Origin: Stramenopiles sp. TOSAG23-3
Lineage: Eukaryota > Sar
Assembly: GCA_900128585.1 (NCBI GenBank)
Contig: LT642503.1
Span: forward strand, 1 to 14,141
Reading direction: 5' to 3'
DNA: 14,141 bases
Shown: positions 1 through 6,747 of the stretch, one piece after another
Position numbering within the stretch: the stretch's first letter is position 1
How the letters are laid out: each line of letters opens with the position of its first letter
The notes under the pieces: generated by a model
What the model saw: the letters and a program-made list of their open reading frames with translations, nothing else
Told to the model about the DNA's origin: nothing
The model's database searches: none
Translations under genes and position numbers: made by a program

Positions 1-739
1 TAAAAATTTATTATAGTAAACCGATTTAATATACGTACGTTGTATATTATTGTATCAATTACCAACTGATTCCAAACTGAGGAGATAAGTGAATGAATGA
101 CATCGTTCTCCTCTACTATTAAGGTATATTATATTTTAAAACATCAAATAAGAAATTATTATTTATCATTTCAGTAATCTAATATAGACTATATATAATT
201 TAAATAATATTGTATTATTTCTTATAATTGAAACTTCCACCCTTAATTTAAATTCCAAACGGACGATTCGAAAAATGGCGGGGCACACATTTTGGCAACA
301 CTCCATACTACTTCTATATATATCCATTAATAGAAGACTAACAAAATGAAAAAAACTGGATCTGTTTCTATTTTTATAAAATATCTGGTAGGATTATAAT
401 AGGCAACAAGGAATATAGAATAGAGAAATATTAATACTTATGCTGTGTATATGTTCGATATTATACTAGACGACTAATAATAAGAACGGCCCTTTTTCCC
501 AATATTAGGGTTAATATTAGGTTATTAAAATTTGTGGTGAAAAAATATATTGTCAATTTGGGTTACCTGTTAATTTATGTGTTGTTGTGGTTGTTTTTAC
601 CCTCTTCTTTTGGTTGTTTGTAGCCCGCCATCTTTTTAATTTTCCATATTTTATTATTTTATTGATTTTATTGGATGCTCTTCACTTGTTGTTTGTTGGT
701 CACTTCTTCTCGTTTTTTTTTGTGTGAGATTACTGGTAC
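1..739. other. AT-rich upstream region without a convincing gene
   Basis: No open frame here looks coding in either direction; stops are dense and long A/T runs dominate. Two ATGGCGGG-type boxes face each other: on + at 271-282 and on - at 636-625. The second reads AAGATGGCGGG. Each could be taken for a start codon, but the + one closes after 24 codons with no GT donor inside, and the - one closes after 18 codons. They may instead be promoter elements. A near-duplicate of AATATTAGG(G)TT occurs around 501-532. From about 600 the sequence becomes CT-rich, which fits a transcription start region for the carotenoid oxygenase gene downstream. Confidence 0.5.
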
Positions 740-740
740 G

Positions 741-931
741 GTAAGCAAATAGCAGGAAGAGCGCCCGCCTCCACCCTTTCTTCTTCTTCCCGCTTTTACC
801 ACACATTGAAATGTGTCTATTCTTCAGGAAAAATGGGATTGAATATTTAAAGAAACAATTTGAAGTTTGTCGTTTTTTATTTATTCGCATAAGTTTTTAT
901 ATATTCCGTTCTTCGTTTAACATTCCCCCAG
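741..931 (+). other. probable 5' UTR intron of the carotenoid oxygenase gene
   Basis: A donor-like ACG|GTAAGC occurs at 741. An acceptor stands at 931: a pyrimidine-rich stretch, a TTTAAC branch-point-like motif and CCCCCAG, nine bases before the ATG at 940. Upstream in-frame codons from an ATG at 811 would give 43 extra residues rich in Phe, Ile and Arg with no family similarity. That is what translating a pyrimidine-rich intron would give. The acceptor is convincing. The donor is a guess among several GTs. Confidence 0.45.
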
Positions 932-939
932 GCTTCAAA

Positions 940-2526
940 ATGAGCAGCGCAAGTGAACGGCGGTTGAAACTTCTGCTGCAGCACTTGGGACGTAACCCTT
1001 CCTCCGCGACCGTAGACGATAGAGCATGGACCGAGGCTTCAACGGACTTTTCTAGTGGTCCGTTTACACCAGTTCTTTCGGAATCAAACGACATGGTTTG
1101 CCATGTTGAAGGAAAAATTCCTTCGGACTTGTGCGGAATATACATGAAGAATGGGCCGAACCCTCAGTTCCCACCAAAGAAAGACGAGCCTTACCATTTT
1201 TTTGACGGCGACGGAATGATCGTTTCTTTTCAGTTTTTCCCCGAAGAGAACAAGTGTGTATTCAACCACAAGTATGTTCACACGGAGAGGTTTTTGTCCG
1301 ACCAGAAGAACAAAAAGAGCGCGTACGAGTTTGGCAGCATGGCGGTAGGAAAGCTACCAGACTACAGTTTAGTCGTCAACGAACAAGGCATACGGATGGG
1401 CAAGGCAAACACTGCCCTCCTTTACCACCAAAACAAATTGTACGCCCTTGAGGACGCCGATTTGCCTTACCAACTGGAGGTCGGCTCGTTGAAAACTATT
1501 GGACGGACTGACTTTAACGGGACCTGGAAACACAATATATTTACTGCGCACCCAAAGTTGGACCCCGAAACGGGGGAATTGATTGGGTATGGCTGCGCGT
1601 ATGGTGCCTCACCCGTGTGCAAATGGGAGTATTCGGTCATTTCGCCGCAAACCGGAACCTGCGTGCGTAACTTCCCCATCCACTTAAGAAACACAAGCTA
1701 CAACCACGACTTTGCTGCAACAAAGAATTATTCAATCTGCTATGACGGGAACTTGGTATTGAACTTTGACGCGTTTGGTCAACCAGGAAAAGACATGTGG
1801 GAATTCAGACGAGACATCCCTGGACGGATCGGGGTTTTCCCTCGCTACGCCACAGACGAAAGCAGCGTTAAGTGGTTCGAGGTCCCACCCTACTGCGTGT
1901 CCCACACTGCCAATGCGTACGAAGAAGGCAACGAAGTCGTTATCGTTGCAAACTGTATTGGATTTGAAAGTTTTAAGCCCAAATTTCCGAGGGAGACGCC
2001 GACCGATCCAGATGCTAAGTTGCGAGAGTGGAGGTTGAACCTGCAGACCGGAGAGGTCAAGGAGCAGTCTCTGCGTTGGACTCGATCCGATTTTCCAGTG
2101 ATAAATCCTAAATTCGCGGGGAAAAGGTTTAGGTATCTTTATGCCCAACTGATCGATTACGAAGAGCCCAATCACGCCCCGTATTTGTACGGCACGTACA
2201 AGTACGATCTAGTCACGCGCACGCACAAAGAAATCATTTGGGGTGGAGGGAAGAAAGGTAGAAAAGGGAGGGCGAAGTTCATGGGTTGCGAAGCGTTTTT
2301 CGTGGCAAAAAAAAATTCTCAGCGTGAAGACGATGGCTATTTGATTGTTATTGTGAATAATATGGACAAAAAACAAACCGAGCTTAGGGTGTACGACGCG
2401 TCGACGTTTGGAAACTCCATGAGGGACGATCCTCTGGTTAGAGTAGTCTGTCCCCGTCGACTAATGCCACTCGGAACGCATGGTCTGTGGTTGTCTGAAG
2501 AAGACGTGTTAAACGCCAAGCAATGA
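940..2526 (+). CDS. carotenoid cleavage oxygenase (RPE65/CCD/lignostilbene dioxygenase family)
   Basis: The product is a 528-residue non-heme Fe(II) dioxygenase of the family that cleaves double bonds in carotenoids, apocarotenoids or stilbenes. All four iron-binding histidines of the seven-bladed propeller are visible: H204 (TAHPKLDP), H256 (YNHDFAATKNY), H322 (VSHTANAYEE) and H514 (LGTHGLWL). The family signatures NGPNP (residues 71-75) and FFDGDGMI (87-94) are present, as is a late EDDGYL motif (463-468). The length is normal for the family. I start at 940 rather than the in-frame ATG at 811 because the extra 43 residues look like translated intron and an acceptor lies just upstream; AAAATGA is also a reasonable start context. 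No clear plastid or secretory presequence is visible, so a cytosolic CCD1-like enzyme is possible. Cleavage position and substrate cannot be read from the sequence. The gene is convergent with the zinc-finger gene. Confidence 0.93.
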   Translation: MSSASERRLKLLLQHLGRNPSSATVDDRAWTEASTDFSSGPFTPVLSESNDMVCHVEGKIPSDLCGIYMKNGPNPQFPPKKDEPYHFFDGDGMIVSFQFFPEENKCVFNHKYVHTERFLSDQKNKKSAYEFGSMAVGKLPDYSLVVNEQGIRMGKANTALLYHQNKLYALEDADLPYQLEVGSLKTIGRTDFNGTWKHNIFTAHPKLDPETGELIGYGCAYGASPVCKWEYSVISPQTGTCVRNFPIHLRNTSYNHDFAATKNYSICYDGNLVLNFDAFGQPGKDMWEFRRDIPGRIGVFPRYATDESSVKWFEVPPYCVSHTANAYEEGNEVVIVANCIGFESFKPKFPRETPTDPDAKLREWRLNLQTGEVKEQSLRWTRSDFPVINPKFAGKRFRYLYAQLIDYEEPNHAPYLYGTYKYDLVTRTHKEIIWGGGKKGRKGRAKFMGCEAFFVAKKNSQREDDGYLIVIVNNMDKKQTELRVYDASTFGNSMRDDPLVRVVCPRRLMPLGTHGLWLSEEDVLNAKQ

Positions 2527-2540
2527 AGTCGACAGGGCGA

Positions 2541-2546
2541 AATAAA
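2541..2546 (+). terminator. poly(A) signal AATAAA of the carotenoid oxygenase gene
   Basis: A perfect AATAAA lies 14 bases after the stop codon and is followed by A-rich, then T-containing sequence. The position is close for a canonical signal but plausible for short 3' UTRs. A second AATAAA-type sequence follows near 2655. Confidence 0.45.
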
Positions 2547-2895
2547 TTAAAAACAAATATTATAAAAAAACAAATTATATAGTATGTTTTAAGACTCTCA
2601 AAAAAGAAAAGAAAAAAGAAGGTAAAACCGTTCAAGACTAAACTCCTCCTTGAAATAAATTAACAAGTCGTGCGACACCAATAAATGAATAATAACTCTC
2701 GTAGCTCGTAGGTAAAAAAGAAAAACCTAATTCAGTTTATCTAAATTATCCTAGAATGTCCAAATCTAGATTTCAGTTCGCAGTACATTAATTTTAATTA
2801 CTTAAATAACAGCCAATTTTCTTGTTTTAAAGAACATTTAAAGAATTAAAACCATGTTAAAAAGTTCTCTATTACTCGTATTCCCTTTTGGGACT

Positions 2896-2910
2896 TGGGA
2901 AATTTTCCCA
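2896..2910. repeat. perfect 7-bp inverted repeat
   Basis: TGGGAAA and TTTCCCA flank a single T, forming a perfect dyad of the kind bound by dimeric transcription factors. It sits 23 bases before a TGACGTCA palindrome. Confidence 0.6.
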
Positions 2911-2933
2911 TGTTTGACTCGTTGTGGCAAACT

Positions 2934-2941
2934 TGACGTCA
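2934..2941. promoter_or_regulatory. TGACGTCA (CRE/bZIP-type) palindrome
   Basis: This is an exact eight-base palindrome matching the binding site known for CREB/ATF-type bZIP factors. It lies in non-coding sequence beside the inverted repeat at 2896-2910. Whether it works here is inference. Confidence 0.3.
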
Positions 2942-3078
2942 CTCTCCCCTCTCTTTCTCTATTTTAAATCCAGGGTAATATACACACACGCTCCACCTCT
3001 TCTTGCAGTTCTTAGAAAAATGAAATATAAACAAGAATCTGAGTACAGAATGAACTGCCCGGTCCCGTTCTAAGCGCG

Positions 3079-3714
3079 CTACAAGGCTATTCTAGATCGG
3101 CGGCCCCCTCGGCCTCGTTTTGGGCGATATACAGGACGGGATTTAGCCTCTTTCCCATTCGTATCGCCGGACTTCAAATCTGACGACGATTTCGGCTTTT
3201 TTTTCTTTTTATTTACAGTACGTTTCCCCCTCCCATTTCGTCTACCTCCACTCTTTCCAAAAACAATGTCGTTAAATTCAACCGGATACTCATGGCTTGC
3301 CACTAGGTGTTTGCCCCTGTCTTTATGACTATGAAATACCCCAGTGCACCCCTTAACAAGACAAGAGAACATAGGGGATCGCAAAGACTGGGCGTAAAAG
3401 AATGAGTCATGAACTTCCTTTAAATGCAAATCTAATAAAAATGGGCTAGGCAGAGAAGCACCGCACACTGCACAGGCGTGCCTGTGTGACGCTTCATAAT
3501 GCGCAGCATACTTCACAACGCACGTAAAGTGAGACCTGCAGCCGTCCGCCCCACAAGGAAATTTCTTTACACGTTTTGTTCGGGAATTCAGCCTCCCCAG
3601 GATTGTTTTGTGAAACGCCAACGCGCTGCTCTTCGAACTCATTGCGCAGAGCTCGTTTGCTTCTTGAAAAAATACATGGTCTTCGTCATAACGATTAAGC
3701 ACCGGGAAATACAT
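3079..3714 (-). CDS. ZNF511-like C2H2 zinc-finger protein
   Basis: The 211-residue product has three C2H2 fingers at about 52-77 (FPCGADGC...HYEASH), 79-102 (CAVCG...HLKEVH) and 116-141 (FSCLVKGC...HLVASH). The spacing, the LLDLHLKEVHDSFF segment and the YPVEF stretch after the third finger match my recollection of the conserved ZNF511 family. That family is poorly characterised and presumed nuclear. The N-terminal DEDHVFF motif also has a family counterpart, which supports starting at the first ATG (3714) rather than at the internal Met25. The frame is open upstream of 3714 but only with a TTG. The C-terminal 60 residues are very basic, with a poly-Lys run (169-173) and an RGRGGRR tail, suggesting nucleic-acid contact or a nuclear signal. 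The gene is in tandem with the AIF-like gene, about 520 bases apart. I see no clear AATAAA downstream. Confidence 0.85.
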   Translation of the reverse strand: MYFPVLNRYDEDHVFFQEANELCAMSSKSSALAFHKTILGRLNSRTKRVKKFPCGADGCRSHFTCVVKYAAHYEASHRHACAVCGASLPSPFLLDLHLKEVHDSFFYAQSLRSPMFSCLVKGCTGVFHSHKDRGKHLVASHEYPVEFNDIVFGKSGGRRNGRGKRTVNKKKKKPKSSSDLKSGDTNGKEAKSRPVYRPKRGRGGRRSRIAL

Positions 3715-4238
3715 TACAGGTTTGCAGTTAACTTTCAAGAGCAAGACTTTCCAATACCAATCTTATTTCCCTCCCCAAAGTTTCTTCCGCGTGGCAGAAA
3801 TACTTGTAAAACCAATTAGTTCGTGTATATTTTCATAGTTGCAATGATGAAACAAACTGTATCAAACGTTGAACCAAAGAATTGGCAATTGTTCTTAGTT
3901 GTTGGACTACTATACAGAGATATATTACTACTCGTACACAACAAATATTTTCAAAAAAAGTTAGTAAATATTCGTCTAATTTTTTTTATAAGGAGAGCGA
4001 GGAGGAGGAGAGGAAAAAAAAGACGAGTAAAAAAATCATCAGACGACTTTAAAAAAATAAAATCAATTTAACAGGTACACAGTATTACTAAATATTTATA
4101 AAAAATAATAATAAAAAATAGTCGCGTCTAACCTCCTCCTCTATGAACTAATAATAATAATTCGAAAAATTTTTATTATTTGTTTTTGTTTGGTTGAAGT
4201 TACAACAACCAAAAAAGAAGAAGAATCACAGACAAAGG
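3715..4238. other. AT-rich spacer between the AIF-like and zinc-finger genes
   Basis: This stretch holds the 3' end of the AIF-like gene and the upstream region of the zinc-finger gene, both on the - strand. An 82-codon + frame (3823-4071) ends in a low-complexity Arg/Lys run from purine-rich DNA and shows no family similarity, so I do not call it. I recognise no RNA gene or mobile element. Confidence 0.5.
4172..4177 (-). terminator. poly(A) signal AATAAA of the AIF-like gene
   Basis: TTTATT on + reads AATAAA on -, about 60 bases after the stop codon, within an AT-rich stretch. Confidence 0.4.
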
Positions 4239-6053
4239 CTATGCAATAACAAGATCAGTCCATTCTTCCGGCCCCAACAAAATGGTTGTTCTCAAATCTT
4301 CTTCGTTTCGAATGCTTTTTTGAAGATTTATAATTTCTCGCGCCTTTTGCAATTGTTCCGGTGCATTCCAAAGCAATACTCCTACCACCGTATTGTCTCT
4401 AATGTAGTAGACAACACCACGCTGAAAGTCACTTTCCAGGGTACGTGGTAAGACCTCGTTCGTTTCTTCATCTCTATTTGCTAACCAAACACCAACCGTT
4501 TGCAAATTGGAATCAATGATACCAACGCCTTCGCATTGGACCCCAAGCCCCCGCAGCTCACTTTTGAACACAGGTTGGTGCCGGTAGAAAGATTGCTGCT
4601 TATTATTCGGCATTCTTCCCATAGCCATATTTTGCCCGGCAAGGAGCCCACTATTGACTGCGTGGTCGTAACGGTCCACCCTTCGCCGACCTACAGCGGG
4701 ATCGTAGTACGAGGCTAAGTTTCCCGCAACGTAAAGACCATTGCTAGCTTCGAATGCCCCATTCACAACGATACCCCCGTGCTTAGAATCGATCTCAAGC
4801 CCACTTTCTTCGCCCACCCGCGTATTTGGCGTTATGTGCGTCGATGCCAGCACCACATAGTCAGTCTCCAAATTCTCGGTTTCATACCCGCTAATTTGAA
4901 CGGAGACGGAGCGGCCGGAGGCTTCCGCTTCTGGCTCCCCGGCCTTTGCGCTGGGAGCCACCGGTTTTGAAAGTCCAGTGACGAGGCGGTCGGTCACAAC
5001 ATTTACCCCAGCGAGGGACATCTTTTTGGTCACGTACTTACTCAAGTATTTTGGCAAATATCGCTGCAAAACGCCACTTTCAACCATGACATGAGAAACT
5101 TTCGTGTGGTCTTTGGCGTGGTCGGCAATGCTGCAAGCAAGCTCGGTCCCCATGAACCCACCTCCAATGACTGTCAAATGTTCTACTTCCTCATTTTTTA
5201 GGGCAACGTCGAGCTCTATGAAATTTTGCAACTTCGTAAGTGTATTGATTTTGTTCCGCAGCGAAAAAGGAATCTGGTTGCTGTCTAGGACATAAAATTC
5301 TCGGGGTTCTCCGGCACTGGCCAACAGACATTTGTCATAGCTAACCGTGGTTCCATCGTGAAGGTGGACGGTTCGAGATTCTGCATCGATTCGCAGCCGT
5401 CGCCGGCCCAACAACAACGTGATCGGTCTTGCACTGTACGCATCCGGCTCATTCTCCAACCTGGAGCTAATGTGACGACGGTACTCATTATAAACAGAAA
5501 GCAGCGACCCGCATTCAAAGAATTCGGATTCATCGTCAACGTCTGCTCGTGGCAAACTTGGCTCCTCGCTTATAATCAATACGTCCGCCTCGGGATGTAT
5601 CTGGCGCACCGCTTCAATTGCGGCGTATGACGTTGTGCCCCCTCCAATGATGACGTAAGAATAGTGCCGCTTCTGCTTTCGTTGGCTGTTTCGCCTTGCT
5701 AGTTTTCTGCGTGATATTGGTTTTCGGGGTGATGGAGGGGGAACAGTGGAAAGTGCTTGGTCTGCCTTTGGCTGGGCCGGCACGCTTTGGTCTTCCGCAG
5801 CTGCACCAGAGCTATACGAGGTAGCGGCAAAGGCCACGCTTGCGACACCCAAAACACCCTTCCACGAAATTTCACCGTTGGGTTTTTTCTGTTGGCCCGC
5901 ACAAATGCCCGCACATAAGGCGTTACGCCCAAAACGAGAGGAGGTGGAGAGCCCCTGACTCACTTTGATGCCCCGCACGCCTGCACGCTTCACTGCACGG
6001 TTGCCCCCCCTCCATGCCAAAGTACTCGACTTTAAAGCAAAATGTCTCAACAT
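4239..6053 (-). CDS. AIF-like mitochondrial FAD/NAD(P)-dependent oxidoreductase, divergent flavin site
   Basis: The 604-residue product resembles animal AIFM1 across its whole length. Residues 1-45 are rich in Arg and Ser without acids, a typical mitochondrial presequence. A hydrophobic stretch at about 63-80 fits the inner-membrane anchor of AIF, and a basic segment follows (109-130). The FAD-binding dinucleotide fold starts at 133 (YVIIGGGT), the NAD fold at 294 (TVIGGGFMGTELA, acidic E325), and the AIF-type C-terminal domain spans about 490-604 (RGVVYYIRDNTVVGVLLWN). In this family the enzyme reduces flavin with NADH and supports respiratory-complex biogenesis through CHCHD4/Mia40; release can drive chromatin breakdown. 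Oddities: the RPPLSK segment after the first strand is replaced (169-175), the second FAD motif ends VAGN (442-445) instead of VAGD, and the FWS tryptophan is Lys497. The start ATG is the first in frame. It is divergent from the PSI/GT fusion gene. Confidence 0.9.
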   Translation of the reverse strand: MLRHFALKSSTLAWRGGNRAVKRAGVRGIKVSQGLSTSSRFGRNALCAGICAGQQKKPNGEISWKGVLGVASVAFAATSYSSGAAAEDQSVPAQPKADQALSTVPPPSPRKPISRRKLARRNSQRKQKRHYSYVIIGGGTTSYAAIEAVRQIHPEADVLIISEEPSLPRADVDDESEFFECGSLLSVYNEYRRHISSRLENEPDAYSARPITLLLGRRRLRIDAESRTVHLHDGTTVSYDKCLLASAGEPREFYVLDSNQIPFSLRNKINTLTKLQNFIELDVALKNEEVEHLTVIGGGFMGTELACSIADHAKDHTKVSHVMVESGVLQRYLPKYLSKYVTKKMSLAGVNVVTDRLVTGLSKPVAPSAKAGEPEAEASGRSVSVQISGYETENLETDYVVLASTHITPNTRVGEESGLEIDSKHGGIVVNGAFEASNGLYVAGNLASYYDPAVGRRRVDRYDHAVNSGLLAGQNMAMGRMPNNKQQSFYRHQPVFKSELRGLGVQCEGVGIIDSNLQTVGVWLANRDEETNEVLPRTLESDFQRGVVYYIRDNTVVGVLLWNAPEQLQKAREIINLQKSIRNEEDLRTTILLGPEEWTDLVIA

Positions 6054-6747
6054 CCTTTTTTTGTCAAATATGCTTTAAACTCTGCCAAAAGATGTGTTCT
6101 TGGAACTTGAAATTAAAAATAATTTTTGAGGCTGTCTTCTAGAGTCGATTGGACGTTTATATTTTATTGTGCGGAGCGCAACGCTGCGGCGAGGCGAGGC
6201 GAGCCCATATTGAATATCTTTTTGGGACGTCGGCGACTTCACTTCCCCCCGCCGTCGGTGTGGTGGTGGTGTCCTCGAGATTCTCCAACAACATATTGGT
6301 GCTGTGTTTATATAATAATATTTAAATATTTTGTCTGTCCTTCTGTATGTTATTGGCTGTATTTCTATTCTAATTATTAGTAGGTCTATTTATTGCGGCG
6401 TTACATAAAAACAGCAACTGCTGCTGCAGCATGCAAGAAAAGAAGGGGGCGGCAACATAGCTATTGTTGAGGTTCGATATAATAATACAATAAATAACAA
6501 CGTCCACGATGAAAAAAAAAATAATAATTCTTTGAACTTTTTTCTTCAATAAAATTACTACCCTGTTTCTTCTTCCAAGCACAGCGGAGATTCCTTAAAC
6601 AGGAAAACTTTGTATGCAGTATCTGACACCTTTCATTCAAAAGGTTCTGACTGAATGAACTAAAATCTGAGCGTTTAAGCGAGTGTGCATTCGTTCTCCC
6701 TTTTTTGTGTTGTATTTGCAAAGTAGCCGCTCCCTGAACTCCAGTTC
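6054..6747. promoter_or_regulatory. divergent promoter region
   Basis: This 694-base gap lies between two head-to-head genes and must hold both promoters. A GC-rich block at about 6165-6290 contains a GAGGC tandem (6190-6203) and a TGGTGG run (6260-6270); the rest is AT-rich. Open frames here (for example + from 6126, starting with TTG) have odd composition and no recognisable domain. I see no unambiguous TATA box. Confidence 0.4.

Larger units (their letters stand above)
2547..3078. other. convergent spacer with promoter-like elements
   Basis: This gap lies between the 3' ends of the carotenoid oxygenase and zinc-finger genes. The first 300 bases are AT-rich and uninformative, apart from a small CTCGTAG tandem near 2698-2711. 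From 2880 the character changes: a perfect inverted repeat, a TGACGTCA palindrome, then a CT-rich tract, an acceptor-like TTCTTGCAG near 3008 and an ATG at 3020 that opens only 17 codons. This looks more like a promoter or leader on the + strand than a simple 3' spacer. No gene can be supported there. Confidence 0.4.

Noticed and set aside
1732-2175. 147-codon - frame inside the carotenoid oxygenase gene
   Set aside because: It is antisense to a strongly supported coding frame carrying all four iron ligands, so it is a shadow.
3499-3819. 106-codon + frame opposite the zinc-finger gene
   Set aside because: It is the antisense shadow of a gene with clear C2H2 fingers. The + frame has no domain.
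3823-4071. 82-codon + frame ending in an Arg/Lys-rich run
   Set aside because: The basic run comes from a purine-rich repeat (GGAGGAGGAG, A runs). The frame has no domain, AT-driven composition and no start context of note.
6126-6380. 84-codon + frame in the divergent promoter region
   Set aside because: It begins with TTG, has unusual Cys/Trp/Tyr content from GC-rich and TGG repeats, and has no family match.
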